NCBI GenBank assembly: GCA_949297785.1
Contig: CASFTW010000003.1
Span: 1 to 64,000 of the forward strand
DNA: 64,000 nucleotides
Origin: an uncultured Spirochaetales bacterium
GTDB lineage: Bacteria; Spirochaetota; Spirochaetia; Sphaerochaetales; Sphaerochaetaceae
Reading direction: 5' to 3'
Positions 25,677 through 34,536 of this stretch are shown here, in pieces. The first letter of the stretch is position 1; every line of letters begins with the position of its first letter. The translations under genes and the position numbers were made by a program. Below the pieces are notes generated by a model. It saw only the letters and a program-made list of their open reading frames with translations, was not told where the DNA came from and did not search any database.

Positions 25677-27323
25677 ATGAATGAAATATTTCACGGGGAT
25701 TATTGCTATCGGCGCCGCTTATTGAGTATCTTTTCCATTATGGATGGCAGGATTGTTTACATTTCACTCGGCGATGAGACCATAAGGGAAGAGAAAGCAG
25801 AGGAAGACTTCTCCATCCCATCGCTTTATACCCTTGCGGGGGATTCATCTTTTGTTCTTGCCTTCCCATGCAATGATTTCAACCTGTGCGGCATGGTTGC
25901 CGTATATAAAAACGCAAAAGGGAAAATCTGCCGCGACAATGCCCAGCCGGTTCTTTCCCGCCATATGAAGAAAGCAGGCATAAAAGCTGTTGTGGTGAGC
26001 GGAGTTGCCTCAAAACTCTCATATCTTTACATGAGTGACGATAACATTGCCGTGTATCACTGCGAGAACATAAGGTTCTGCTCCCCATACCGCTTTGCCG
26101 AGGTCCTGCTTTCTTCTCCTGATGACGCTTTCATTGCAATAGGAGAAGCGGGCGAGAAACTCAGTCCTCTTTCAATCTGCTGCTGTGACAGCGGCATAAC
26201 AACAGGCCGGGGTGGTCTTGCGTCCATGATGGGAAAGATGAACTTCAAAGGGATCATCTCTCATACCGTGCTTGAAGATGATGAGAAGCTGCAGTACAGA
26301 ATAAGAAGAAAGAACAGGACAGCCCTGATGAGCGATATGTCCCTTTACGGTTCGGCTGTCTTTCTGGATTACGGGGCGTCCTGCGGATGGGCTCCTAAAA
26401 ATGAATTCAGTCCTTATTATGATCCCCGTCTCAAGGCTCTTGACGGCAGAAGCCAGAGCCGTGAATACAAAGTGGAAAAGAGCGGCTGTCCTCTCTGTCC
26501 TGTTCCATGTTCCCTTGTCGATACCGCTACGGGGATGAGGCTTCCTTCCTGGATGGAGGCCATGTGTCTTGGAAGCAATCTGGGAATATTCTCAACAGGG
26601 AAAGTCTCACGGCTGCTGCATCATTGTCTCTCGCTCGGGCTTGACCCGTGTGCCGCCGGGGAGATGCTTTCATTCCTGAACACTCTTGACAACCCTGACT
26701 ATACGATTCCAACTGTGAAGGACACCTCACTTGAAGAGAAATGCAGGATTCTTTCGCTCATTGCATCCCGGAAGGGGGCAGGCGAGATCGTGTCGGGAGG
26801 CTTTGATGCGCTTCCCGATGCTCCTTCAATTGACGGAGGAGCCTGCATCTATGACTTGCGCGGTGCACATGCACAGGCGCTTTTTTCTGTATACGGGGAG
26901 AATACACCGTGCTATGTTGATCTTGTCAGAAACCTCAAGGGCAGACTGCCTGCAGAGCTTACAGGACGTGCTGCTGCATATCTGAGGATATACACACACG
27001 CGATGGAGAATATGGGCATTCCTTCATTCTTCATGCTTCCTATTTATTTTGATACTGTGCCGTTTCTTTTTGCGGGTAACCTTTCTGTTCTGAGGCTGAT
27101 CATGAGAGGTTTTACGGTGGGGAAGCTGAAGAACAGGGAACTGCTTGAAAGCGGGCTTGAATCAGTCCTTCTTTTTGACAGCCTGCACGGAGAAGCCGCC
27201 ACTCTTCCATCCGTTTTCCTTCTTCCCGGAAGGTGCGGGTACACCGATGAAGTGAACATGGTGAAACTTATGAGTGGATACCTTTCGGAAATGGAGTATA
27301 TTAAAAGAAAGGCAGGTAAGTAA
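25677..27323 (+). CDS. Divergent aldehyde:ferredoxin oxidoreductase family protein
   Basis: 548 aa, similar in layout to AOR-family tungsten/molybdenum enzymes that oxidise aldehydes to acids with ferredoxin. N-terminal AOR region: KKAGIKAVVVSG and AIGEAGEKLSPLS followed by TTGRGGLASMMGKMNFKGI, the pterin-binding glycine run. The iron-sulfur cluster ligands are present as C271-x2-C274-x3-C278 (CPLCPVPC) and probably C520. SWMEAMCLGSNLGIF and GLDPCAAGEML match later AOR blocks. It is shorter and more divergent than usual AOR proteins (about 600 aa), so substrate and activity are open. ThiS/MoaD-like partner genes are not adjacent. The ATG has only a weak ribosome site. Glf begins 5 nt after its stop. 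Confidence 0.7.
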   Translation: MNEIFHGDYCYRRRLLSIFSIMDGRIVYISLGDETIREEKAEEDFSIPSLYTLAGDSSFVLAFPCNDFNLCGMVAVYKNAKGKICRDNAQPVLSRHMKKAGIKAVVVSGVASKLSYLYMSDDNIAVYHCENIRFCSPYRFAEVLLSSPDDAFIAIGEAGEKLSPLSICCCDSGITTGRGGLASMMGKMNFKGIISHTVLEDDEKLQYRIRRKNRTALMSDMSLYGSAVFLDYGASCGWAPKNEFSPYYDPRLKALDGRSQSREYKVEKSGCPLCPVPCSLVDTATGMRLPSWMEAMCLGSNLGIFSTGKVSRLLHHCLSLGLDPCAAGEMLSFLNTLDNPDYTIPTVKDTSLEEKCRILSLIASRKGAGEIVSGGFDALPDAPSIDGGACIYDLRGAHAQALFSVYGENTPCYVDLVRNLKGRLPAELTGRAAAYLRIYTHAMENMGIPSFFMLPIYFDTVPFLFAGNLSVLRLIMRGFTVGKLKNRELLESGLESVLLFDSLHGEAATLPSVFLLPGRCGYTDEVNMVKLMSGYLSEMEYIKRKAGK

Positions 27324-27328
27324 GTCTC

Positions 27329-28423
27329 ATGTATGATTATGTGATAGCAGGTTCCGGATTGTTTGCTTGTGTCTTTGCCCATGAAGCGGTGAAGATGGGG
27401 AAGAAGTGTCTTGTCATTGAAAGACGGGATCATATCGGCGGGAATATATTCACATATGAGAAGGATGGTATAAACATCCATAAATACGGAGCGCATATAT
27501 TCCACACTTCAGACAAGACTGTATGGGATTACATCACTCAGTTTGCCAGTTTCAACAACTTCATCAATGCTCCCATAGCTTCATACAAAGGCGAGATCTA
27601 CAATATGCCTTTCAACATGAATACTTTTTCGAGGATGTGGGGTATAAGCACTCCCTCCCAGGCAAAGGCGATAATAGAGGAGCAGAGAAAGGATGTTGAG
27701 CCTCCCATCGACAATCTTGAAAAGCAGGCTGTCTCCCTTGTCGGCCGTGATATATTCAACAAACTTGTAAAGGGATACACTGAGAAACAGTGGGGAAGGG
27801 ATTGCAGTCAGCTGCCGCCGGAAATAATCAGAAGACTGCCTGTACGCTATACTTACGACAACAATTACTTCAATGATACGTATCAGGGGATACCGGAGGG
27901 AGGTTATACGCAGATAGCAGAAAAACTGCTTGAAGGCTGCGATGTGGAGCTTTCCTGCGATTTCAACAAAGACAGGGATCACTATAGAAGCATTGCACGC
28001 AATGTGCTTTATACCGGTGCGCTTGATGAGTATTTCGATTTCTCTCTCGGTCACCTGCAGTACAGAAGCCTGCGCTTTGAGAATGAGAGAATCGAATGCG
28101 AAAACTGGCAGGGCAATGCAGTTGTCAATTATACGGACAGCCAGACGCCGTATACCCGGATCATTGAGCATAAGCATTTCGAGAAGGGCAATTCCTCTCC
28201 CGTCACCTGGATAAGCCGTGAATACCCTGTGGATTACAAGGTAACAGGCGAGCCTTACTATCCTGTAAACGACAGTGTGAACACAAGACTTTATGCTTCC
28301 TACAGGGCTCTTGCCGAAAAGGAAGGCATACTCATCGGCGGACGTCTGGCACAGTATGCCTATTTCGATATGGACAAGACCGTAAAGGAAGCCCTCTCGC
28401 TTGCCGCCAGATCCATTCACTGA
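27329..28423 (+). CDS. glf: UDP-galactopyranose mutase
   Basis: 364-aa FAD enzyme that converts UDP-galactopyranose to UDP-galactofuranose for surface polysaccharide. Signatures are the dinucleotide-binding start YVIAGSGLFACVFAHEAVKMG with the acidic end of the second strand (VIERRDHIGGN), then YGAHIFHTSDKTVW, the long helix YTEKQWGRDCSQLPPEII with substrate-contact residues RLPVRYTYDNNYFNDTYQGIP, and the C-terminal IGGRLAQYAYFDMD. The length is that of bacterial Glf. It follows the AOR-like gene closely, probably as the second gene of a unit, and its 3' end overlaps the convergent phosphoesterase by 7 nt. A Galf transferase is not obvious nearby. Confidence 0.95.
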   Translation: MYDYVIAGSGLFACVFAHEAVKMGKKCLVIERRDHIGGNIFTYEKDGINIHKYGAHIFHTSDKTVWDYITQFASFNNFINAPIASYKGEIYNMPFNMNTFSRMWGISTPSQAKAIIEEQRKDVEPPIDNLEKQAVSLVGRDIFNKLVKGYTEKQWGRDCSQLPPEIIRRLPVRYTYDNNYFNDTYQGIPEGGYTQIAEKLLEGCDVELSCDFNKDRDHYRSIARNVLYTGALDEYFDFSLGHLQYRSLRFENERIECENWQGNAVVNYTDSQTPYTRIIEHKHFEKGNSSPVTWISREYPVDYKVTGEPYYPVNDSVNTRLYASYRALAEKEGILIGGRLAQYAYFDMDKTVKEALSLAARSIH

Positions 28424-28953
28424 ATGTCGAGGTGAAAGATTTTCTTCCAGTCTTTTATCCTGTGTATATTGATTTCATCTTTCCTGATTACGGCACATGT
28501 CGCGCCGTCCATGCTCCGCGGGCGTGAAGGGGACCCCGGGTTGAGGTGGATTATTCCTTCCTCATCTGTGAAAAGGGATGGAACATGGGAGTGCCCCTGT
28601 ATGAAAATGTCGCCTTTTTCAAGAGGGAACGGAAAAGCTCCGGGTGTGTAAATGCTGTGACCGTGTGTCATGCCTATGTGACGCCCATCCGGCATTTCAA
28701 AATAAACGCTTTCCTTTGGAACAGCCAGTCCGCTGTCAGTGAAATCCCACAGACTGTCGCAGTTGCCCTTCACCGCAATGTATGGAAATGGGGCATTGTG
28801 AAGCCTCAGGGCGAAAGACGGATTTTCCGGGCAGAGATCCCCCGCAATGAAAAGCCTGTCCGCTTTTTCTTTTTTTGCAAGACGTATTATTTCATCAAGA
28901 GCCTGAATGTTTCCATGTATGTCCGATGCGGCAAAATATGTGAAATTCTCCAT
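28417..28953 (-). CDS. YfcE/MJ0936-type metallophosphoesterase
   Basis: 178-aa calcineurin-like phosphodiesterase. The metal-binding motifs appear in order: AASDIHGN at the start (D-x-H), AGDLCPE (G-D), KGNCDS (G-N-x-D), MTHGHS (G-H) and QGHSHVPS (G-H-x-H). YfcE-type enzymes cleave phosphodiesters with Mn2+; the natural substrate is not known. It is divergent from the alpha/beta hydrolase gene and shares an AT-rich 57-nt promoter gap. GAGGACGGG precedes the ATG. Transcription converges on glf. Confidence 0.88.
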   Translation of the reverse strand: MENFTYFAASDIHGNIQALDEIIRLAKKEKADRLFIAGDLCPENPSFALRLHNAPFPYIAVKGNCDSLWDFTDSGLAVPKESVYFEMPDGRHIGMTHGHSIYTPGAFPFPLEKGDIFIQGHSHVPSLFTDEEGIIHLNPGSPSRPRSMDGATCAVIRKDEINIHRIKDWKKIFHLDIQ

Positions 28954-28978
28954 TGCCCGTCCTCTGTTTTTCCGATAC

Positions 28979-28988
28979 TATAATTATA
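28979..28988. promoter_or_regulatory. Overlapping divergent -10 boxes
   Basis: CTATAATTATAT contains TATAAT on the plus strand (28979-28984) and on the minus strand (28983-28988), serving the alpha/beta hydrolase and the YfcE-like gene respectively. No convincing -35 box is seen on either side. Confidence 0.4.
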
Positions 28989-29010
28989 TCAGAATTCAAG
29001 GGGTTTTCAT

Positions 29011-29940
29011 ATGCTTGAGCGCTATTTGGAAATGAAGGACGGACACCGTCTTTTTGTCAGGATCTGGAATGATGTTGAAAAGCCTGCAGGCACCCTGCAT
29101 ATAAACCACGGCATGGCCGAGCATTCGCTCCGCTATGACGAGTTTGCCCGGTACATGAATTCTCTTGGCTTCATAGTTTACGCACAGGACCACAGGGGAC
29201 ACGGATTCACTATGGAAGAGGAGGAAAGAGGCTGGTTCTCTCATTCCGGCGGCTGGGATATTGTCGTGAAGGACTCAATTGCCGTTGACCAGTTCATCAT
29301 GAAGGAGAATGAGATGCTTCCGCATTTCATTCTGGGACACTCGATGGGATCTTTCATCACCCGCTGCGAGATAACCCGTGTTCCGGATTATTTCTCCGCC
29401 GCTGTCATCATTGGAACGGGAGCGGGGAAAGGAATTGCCGGTACCATAGGTAAGGCCCTGGCCCGCAGGAATGCTGCCAGAAACGGCTCGAAGATGCCGG
29501 ACCATCTTCTCAACAAACTCAGCTTCGGTTCATACAACAAACGTTTTTCTCCGGTCAGAACCGGATTTGAGTGGCTCTCAAGAGATGAAGCTGAAGTGAA
29601 GAAATACATTGATGACCCGCTGTGCGGTTTTGTATGCTCCTCACAGTTCTTCATTGATCTGATAACCCTCATCGAGAAAGCCAATGACAGGGATGAAGCA
29701 AGGAAGATAGGACCTGACCTCCCTATGCTTATCGTCTCAGGCGATGCCGATCCGGTTGGCGGATACGGCAAAGGTGTGATGAAGGTCGCTGACATGTACC
29801 GCAAGGCCGGAGTAAGGGAAGTGAAGGTCAGGCTTTTCAAGGATGGCCGCCATGAGATTCTCAACGAGCTTGACAAGAAAGATGTCTATGACTGCATCGG
29901 CACCTATCTTAGTGAAATTGCAAAAAGATACGAATCATGA
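29011..29940 (+). CDS. Alpha/beta hydrolase (monoacylglycerol lipase/lysophospholipase type)
   Basis: 309 aa. The oxyanion segment INHGMAEHSLRYDEFA is typical of the serine-aminopeptidase S33/PldB group, and the nucleophile elbow LGHSMGSF carries the catalytic serine. Later SGDADPVGGYG holds the acid and DGRHEILNE the histidine. These enzymes hydrolyse monoglycerides or lysophospholipids. AAGGGG lies before the ATG and the gene overlaps the following YihY gene by 4 nt (ATGA), suggesting an envelope-lipid operon. No signal peptide, so it acts in the cytoplasm. Confidence 0.88.
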   Translation: MLERYLEMKDGHRLFVRIWNDVEKPAGTLHINHGMAEHSLRYDEFARYMNSLGFIVYAQDHRGHGFTMEEEERGWFSHSGGWDIVVKDSIAVDQFIMKENEMLPHFILGHSMGSFITRCEITRVPDYFSAAVIIGTGAGKGIAGTIGKALARRNAARNGSKMPDHLLNKLSFGSYNKRFSPVRTGFEWLSRDEAEVKKYIDDPLCGFVCSSQFFIDLITLIEKANDRDEARKIGPDLPMLIVSGDADPVGGYGKGVMKVADMYRKAGVREVKVRLFKDGRHEILNELDKKDVYDCIGTYLSEIAKRYES

Positions 29941-31232
29941 ATGACAATACAGACACCGTTCACGGTGAAAATGAACACAGGAGTGAACCTAAGGGAAGGT
30001 TCATGGACCTGATGGAGGACATCGGGTTTGTAATAATAAGGGCCGTGCAGGGCATCGGCCAGAGCAATGTCACGATAATGGCATCGGGCCTCGTCTATTC
30101 CACTCTGGTTGCAATAGTTCCATGCATCACTTTCTTTGTGGCTTTCCTTACGGTATTTGACCTGCTTCAGCCTTTCATGGCGGTGCTTGAGGCACTGCTT
30201 GAGGACATTTTCGGCTCAACCATCGGCGATCAGCTGCTGGTTTTCATCCAGCAGTTCTCGACCAATGCCATGGGCCTTGGCGTTTTCGGCCTTGTCTCGT
30301 TCATCATAACGGCGACGCTTCTTGTAAACAAGGTCTACATGGTGATCAATCAGATTTTCAGGACAGAGCCGAGCAGCGGAAATTTCAGACGCTTCACCAC
30401 ATTCCTCACGTTCCTGCTGGTCGGAGTGGTGTTCCTCGCCCTTATAATCTCATTCAACACTTCTCTGATGAGCTATGCGACAAGCATAGTCTACAATGAA
30501 GGCAGCAGGCCCGCAAACGTTCTGAAGGATATGATCTCATCATTAATGAGTTTCATCGGAATAACTGCGGTTCTCTTCCTTCTTTATTATTTCGTTCCGA
30601 ATACAAAGATACGCACGCGCTCGGCCCTGCTGGGCTCAATAACAGGCAGCATCTGTCTTGTAGTCCTTTTCGCGGTATTCAAGACCATAGTCTCGCGGTC
30701 TGTCGGGTATTCAGTGATCTACGGCTCACTGGCCGCAGTGCTTTTCCTGCTTGTTTTCCTGTATGCCTGCTGGTACATCATTCTTGTAAGTGCCGAGATT
30801 ATTTATGTTCACCAGTTCAAGCCGGAATCAAGCCAGCTGGCGGGAGAGGCGGAGACGCCGTCCAGACAGATTACAGATGCAGTGAATATGATGATGGTGA
30901 TCGGAGACAGCTATAAAAACGGAAAAGGTTCGATAAGCCGCAAGAACCTTTCCCGAAAACTTGCGATCACGCCCTCGGTACTGGGCGGATACATCGGCCT
31001 TCTGAGTGAAAAGCACCTGATAATCGAGATAAGCAAGGGAAAGAGTGCAAGCTATGTGCCTGCACGTCCGCTTGACAAGATTTATCTCAAGGAAATATTC
31101 GAGGCCATATACGGCTTTGACGAACACAGCGATATAACCACTGCCGGACAGGCGGTGGCCGAGCAGGTAAAGACCTGCTCCGAGGAGGCATTCGCTTCCC
31201 TTACACTGGAAAACCTTCTGGAGCGTGTGTAA
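29937..31232 (+). CDS. YihY/BrkB family membrane protein with C-terminal winged-helix-like region
   Basis: 431 aa. The first 300 residues are the YihY/virulence-factor BrkB domain with six hydrophobic helices, including the typical GLVYSTLVAIVPCITFF and YGSLAAVLFLLVFLYACWY segments. After about residue 320 a soluble region (ISRKNLSRKLAITPSVLGGYIGLLSEKHLI) looks like a winged helix of the kind seen appended to some YihY proteins. The family was once annotated as RNase BN, which is wrong; its true role is unsettled and may concern envelope transport. It is coupled to the hydrolase upstream and to a small unknown gene downstream. Confidence 0.88.
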   Translation: MNDNTDTVHGENEHRSEPKGRFMDLMEDIGFVIIRAVQGIGQSNVTIMASGLVYSTLVAIVPCITFFVAFLTVFDLLQPFMAVLEALLEDIFGSTIGDQLLVFIQQFSTNAMGLGVFGLVSFIITATLLVNKVYMVINQIFRTEPSSGNFRRFTTFLTFLLVGVVFLALIISFNTSLMSYATSIVYNEGSRPANVLKDMISSLMSFIGITAVLFLLYYFVPNTKIRTRSALLGSITGSICLVVLFAVFKTIVSRSVGYSVIYGSLAAVLFLLVFLYACWYIILVSAEIIYVHQFKPESSQLAGEAETPSRQITDAVNMMMVIGDSYKNGKGSISRKNLSRKLAITPSVLGGYIGLLSEKHLIIEISKGKSASYVPARPLDKIYLKEIFEAIYGFDEHSDITTAGQAVAEQVKTCSEEAFASLTLENLLERV

Positions 31233-31233
31233 T

Positions 31234-31689
31234 ATGCTTATCGATATTTCTTCCTGCATTTCCCTGACACGTCATGATTTCTCTTCCCTTCCGAAAGAAG
31301 GGGTGAATGTCGTGAAACGTTTCACTGCCGGCGCAATTCAGATACTTTTCGAGAAAACCCCTCCTTCGGCATCAGGTGAGGATCTTGTATACATACACTA
31401 TTCCCTCATTGCGAAATCAGGTGATGATACCGTGTGCGTTGTGTCAATCGAATCGCTTGATCTGCGCTCTCTCGCCTCATCGCTTGGTGAGTCAGTCAAG
31501 GAGATCCAGAGGGAGTACGGTACAAGAGGCTTCATATCGTCTCCGCGGCTTGTTGTCTACGGCAACGGGGAAAAAGAGGAGATGGAAGGCCTTTCAATCG
31601 AACTCAGGGACGAATACGTCCTTCCTTATATGATGGATTTCCTGCTTGATGCACTTGACTGTGCGGATGATGTCGTTCCTCTTAATTAA
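31234..31689 (+). CDS. Hypothetical protein
   Basis: 151 aa, beginning at the ATG one nt after the YihY stop with GGAG about ten nt upstream. No signal peptide or membrane helix. It is mixed alpha/beta with a central SLASSLGESVKEIQREYGTRGF helix and an acidic C-terminus. I do not recognise the family. Its tight spacing makes it part of the hydrolase-YihY operon, and its last four bases overlap the convergent GT4 gene. Confidence 0.7.
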   Translation: MLIDISSCISLTRHDFSSLPKEGVNVVKRFTAGAIQILFEKTPPSASGEDLVYIHYSLIAKSGDDTVCVVSIESLDLRSLASSLGESVKEIQREYGTRGFISSPRLVVYGNGEKEEMEGLSIELRDEYVLPYMMDFLLDALDCADDVVPLN

Positions 31690-32903
31690 ACCCAGGGAAG
31701 CGTTTCTGCGAACTTGATGTAGAGAAAATGGAGAAGGCTTGGTTTGTATGGTCTGAAATCCCGTACAGCCTCTTCATACAGAGAGTGCATGTCGGATGCA
31801 AATTTCGCGGCGCCGAATTTCTCTATGACTTTATTCTGAGCTTTCTTTTTCAGTGACGGCCATTCTTCCCTGTGGCTGAAGAAGTATTCGATCTTGGTGC
31901 AGAATTCATCTCCGCTTTCAAAAAGGAAGCTGTTCTTTCCGTCTTCAACGACACCGTCAAGACACTTGTCCCTGCGGCACAGCAGAGGGGTTCCCGAGGC
32001 CATCGCCTCTATGTAGGTAAGTCCCTGTGTCTCGCTGGTCGATGCAGAGAGGAAAAGATTGCCCAGCTGGTAGTATATTCCGATTTCCTCCTGTCTTATC
32101 ATGCCGGTGAAGATTGTCTTGGAGGCGATCCTGCTGTTTTTCACATGGGCTTCTATTTCGGCTCTGTCGGGACCGTCTCCGACAATGATGAACTGGAAAT
32201 CCTTCTCCTCATAGCGTGAGAGGAAGTCCACGATTTCCGTCAGGTTCTTCTCCTTTCCGAGTCTGCCTACGTAGATGAGGGTCGGGACATCTTTCTTTAT
32301 GCCGTGAAGGTTTCTTATCCTGTCAAGTTCCTCTTCTTTTCTCACAGGGGTGAAGCGTTCAAGATCAAGACCTGTGGGAATCACCCTGATAGGGGAAGGA
32401 ATATTGTAGTTCCTAAGTATTTCAGCTGTTTTCTCTGTCGGGGAGATGACGCGTGTCATGTATTTGCAGACATAGCGTATGTAATGCATGACGAGCTTGC
32501 GGCCGAATTTGCGGCTCAGGGCGACGTAATGGACATAGTCTTCATAATCGGTATGATATGTGAGAACCATAGGACACCGGCAGGCTCTGTATATGTGCTT
32601 TGCCAGAAAGAATGTCGAGAATTCCGTATGACAGTGGATTATGTCGGGAGACCACTGTATGAGCGAGTCGAGATAGGCTTTGTTCACCGGATGCTTTATC
32701 CTGACATCGGGATAGATCTTCTCCGCATCGAAACTTCCTATGTATACGATGTCTCCGCTTACATGAGAGGCTATGGTATCGGAAAGAGTGAGGATGCGTG
32801 TTTCATGTCCGGCCGCCTCAAGGTATTTCTTGAGTGTCATTACTGAAGTGACAACTCCGCTTATTGCGGGGTAATAACGGTCAGTGCAGAGAAGTATCTT
32901 CAT
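31686..32903 (-). CDS. GT4 glycosyltransferase, 1,2-diacylglycerol 3-glucosyltransferase-like
   Basis: 405 aa, GT-B fold. The start ILLCTDRYYPAISGVVTSVMTLKK is the G-V-V-T-S acceptor loop of glucosyl-diacylglycerol synthases and phosphatidylinositol mannosyltransferases. HTEFSTFFLAKHIYR and YHTDYEDYVHY are also typical. The C-terminal half has YVGRLGKEKNL and the retaining-enzyme motif SETQGLTYIEAMASGTPL. It probably uses a nucleotide sugar to glycosylate a membrane lipid. A second protein of the group is at 21811. No obvious partner lies beside it except a small gene upstream on the same strand. Confidence 0.82.
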   Translation of the reverse strand: MKILLCTDRYYPAISGVVTSVMTLKKYLEAAGHETRILTLSDTIASHVSGDIVYIGSFDAEKIYPDVRIKHPVNKAYLDSLIQWSPDIIHCHTEFSTFFLAKHIYRACRCPMVLTYHTDYEDYVHYVALSRKFGRKLVMHYIRYVCKYMTRVISPTEKTAEILRNYNIPSPIRVIPTGLDLERFTPVRKEEELDRIRNLHGIKKDVPTLIYVGRLGKEKNLTEIVDFLSRYEEKDFQFIIVGDGPDRAEIEAHVKNSRIASKTIFTGMIRQEEIGIYYQLGNLFLSASTSETQGLTYIEAMASGTPLLCRRDKCLDGVVEDGKNSFLFESGDEFCTKIEYFFSHREEWPSLKKKAQNKVIEKFGAAKFASDMHSLYEEAVRDFRPYKPSLLHFLYIKFAETLPWV

Positions 32904-32950
32904 AAACTATCATTCCGGCATTACTGTTTCTCTATCTGCTGATTTTACCC

Positions 32951-32986
32951 TGAAAAACAGGTTTTGTAGAATAGAAAAACACCTGT
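32951..32986 (-). terminator. Terminator after the 77-aa gene
   Basis: On the minus strand ACAGGT and TTTT pair with AAAA and CCTGT around a short AT-rich loop, followed by TTTTC. It lies just after the stop at 32999 and before the GT4 gene. Confidence 0.5.
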
Positions 32987-32998
32987 TCTTCCTTGTTT

Positions 32999-33232
32999 TT
33001 ATTTTTCATGCACCTCTTTGTGCAGTCTCATGAGTTCCGCTTCAAGTTCTTTTCTGTCGTTTTCTCTTTTTTCGATTGCCGCTTTGAGCCTGTCCGCTTT
33101 TTCCATATCACCTTCCAGAAGAGCGGCATGGTATTCAAGCAGCACGGGATCAACGCCATTATCCAAAGCGGTTCCGATGACATCAAGATGGTTTTTCACG
33201 ACATCTTTGGCAATTTTCTCAATATTTGTCAT
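32999..33232 (-). CDS. Small helical hypothetical protein
   Basis: 77 aa, highly charged, predicted to be almost all helix, with the second half (ADRLKAAIEKRENDRKELEAEL) suited to a coiled coil. No cysteines, no signal peptide. The family is not recognised. The antisense frames here are low-complexity and less credible. There is no Shine-Dalgarno; an extended -10 (TGCTAGAAT) ends 6 nt before the ATG, so the mRNA may be leaderless. It is divergent from the MFS gene and followed by its own terminator. Confidence 0.6.
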   Translation of the reverse strand: MTNIEKIAKDVVKNHLDVIGTALDNGVDPVLLEYHAALLEGDMEKADRLKAAIEKRENDRKELEAELMRLHKEVHEK

Positions 33233-33238
33233 TGTTTC

Positions 33239-33247
33239 ATTCTAGCA
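33239..33247 (-). promoter_or_regulatory. Extended -10 promoter of the 77-aa gene
   Basis: TGCTAGAAT on the minus strand, six nt before the start codon. No recognisable -35 box, as allowed for extended -10 promoters. Confidence 0.4.
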
Positions 33248-33261
33248 TAAGAAAGTGGAAA

Positions 33262-33276
33262 AGCGTACAGTACGCT
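33262..33276. promoter_or_regulatory. Palindrome at the MFS start, possible operator
   Basis: AGCGTAC, one base, GTACGCT: a perfect 7-bp inverted repeat two nt before the ATG at 33279. It is placed to block transcription or translation start if bound by a regulator. No regulator gene is adjacent. Confidence 0.35.
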
Positions 33277-33278
33277 CT

Positions 33279-34469
33279 ATGAAAGAAAGAGAAGAGAAGG
33301 CTCAGTTCTGGGCGCTGAATGCCGCATCGCTGCTGGGGCAGCTGACTATAAGCATGGTGAACCTTGCGCTTGTTTATTATCTGCGTTATACGCTTGAGGC
33401 ATCTGCATCTGTTGTCGGTGCGGCCGCAAGCACATATACAAGTGTCTATCTGATTTGCTGTCTTGCACTGGGCGGTTTCTATCAGAGATTCCGACCGTAT
33501 AAGGTTGTGACTGTTTCAGTGCTCGGGATGGCATTGTCATCTTTTCTGGTCACAAGGACTGCAAGCATTCCACTTGTCTTCTCTTTTCTCATCCTTTACG
33601 GATTTTTCATGAGCATGCTGTGGCCCCAGATCGAGGCCTGGATTACAAGGGGCGCGGAAGGAAGCCGGCTGAACAGGCTTACAGGCGCATTCAATTTCTC
33701 ATGGTCTTTCGGCACCGGTATATCTCCTTATGTGACAGCTTTCCTTGTTACTTATTCGCCTTCTGCCGCACTTGCGGGTGCCGTGGTGCTTTTTGTGATC
33801 ATTGCCATTGTTTTTCAGCTGCTGGCTGCCTCATGCCAGTCAGTCAGGGCGCTTGTGCCGGAGAGGGAATACATAAAGACGAAGGAAAAAGCTGAAAAGA
33901 AAAGCGATCACAGCACGCCGCTGCGCTATGATTCATGGATTGCGGTGTTCATCGTCTATTCGGCACTTTCAGTTGTCCTGAATATTTTCCCGATGTATGC
34001 ACAGGAGGAGCTTTGTCTGACAGAGAGGACAAGTGGTTTTCTTCTTCTGTTGAGAGGCCTTGCAACCTGTTTTGCCTTCATGGCACTGGGAAGAGTGCGC
34101 TTCTGGCAGTTCAAGGCGTGGTACATTTATCTTTGTCAGGCGCTTTTTGTTGTGCTTGCACTTTTCTTCTCTGCCGGCAGAAGCGTTTTCTCAATTGCGC
34201 TTTTCTTCATCCTTTTCGGAGTGCTTTTCGCACAGTGCTACAGCTTTTCCATCTTCCACAGTGCGGCAGGTGCGCTTGACAGGGGAAGAAGAATGGTCAT
34301 CCATGAGTGTGTCCTCACTGTAGGGCAGGTCATTGGTGCATCCTTCGGTGGCGGAATATACCAGAAGCTGGGCTACTCAAATGTTCTTGTTTTCCTTGCC
34401 GCTCTTGCATTTATTCTTCTTGTGATACAGATTTGTGTACATGCGGTGAGAAAAAAACGGCAGAGGTAA
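33279..34469 (+). CDS. Major facilitator superfamily transporter
   Basis: 396 aa from the ATG at 33279 (a GTG at 33255 would add eight residues). Twelve hydrophobic segments are visible with a central cytoplasmic loop (EYIKTKEKAEKKSDHS). The loop between helices 2 and 3 (GGFYQRFRPYKVV) resembles the conserved G-x3-D/R-R motif of MFS proteins in weakened form. Substrate cannot be inferred; the sequence resembles drug/H+ or sugar MFS members generally. It stands alone between the small gene and a bidirectional terminator shared with ftsH. Confidence 0.8.
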   Translation: MKEREEKAQFWALNAASLLGQLTISMVNLALVYYLRYTLEASASVVGAAASTYTSVYLICCLALGGFYQRFRPYKVVTVSVLGMALSSFLVTRTASIPLVFSFLILYGFFMSMLWPQIEAWITRGAEGSRLNRLTGAFNFSWSFGTGISPYVTAFLVTYSPSAALAGAVVLFVIIAIVFQLLAASCQSVRALVPEREYIKTKEKAEKKSDHSTPLRYDSWIAVFIVYSALSVVLNIFPMYAQEELCLTERTSGFLLLLRGLATCFAFMALGRVRFWQFKAWYIYLCQALFVVLALFFSAGRSVFSIALFFILFGVLFAQCYSFSIFHSAAGALDRGRRMVIHECVLTVGQVIGASFGGGIYQKLGYSNVLVFLAALAFILLVIQICVHAVRKKRQR

Positions 34470-34482
34470 TCAGAAAAAACGG

Positions 34483-34519
34483 AGAGACTGCCGTCAGCAT
34501 AGCTGAAACAGTCTCTTTT
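34483..34519. terminator. Bidirectional terminator between MFS and ftsH
   Basis: AGAGACTG (34483-34490) pairs with CAGTCTCT (34509-34516); an inner AGC/GCT extends the hairpin. TTTT follows on the plus strand and CCGTTTTTT follows on the minus strand, so it can end both convergent units. Confidence 0.75.
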
Positions 34520-34536
34520 AATGATGTTGTTGAAAA

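Noticed and set aside
27581-28420. 279-aa frame antisense to glf
   Set aside because: Opposite strand of a fully conserved Glf; no motif, no ribosome site.
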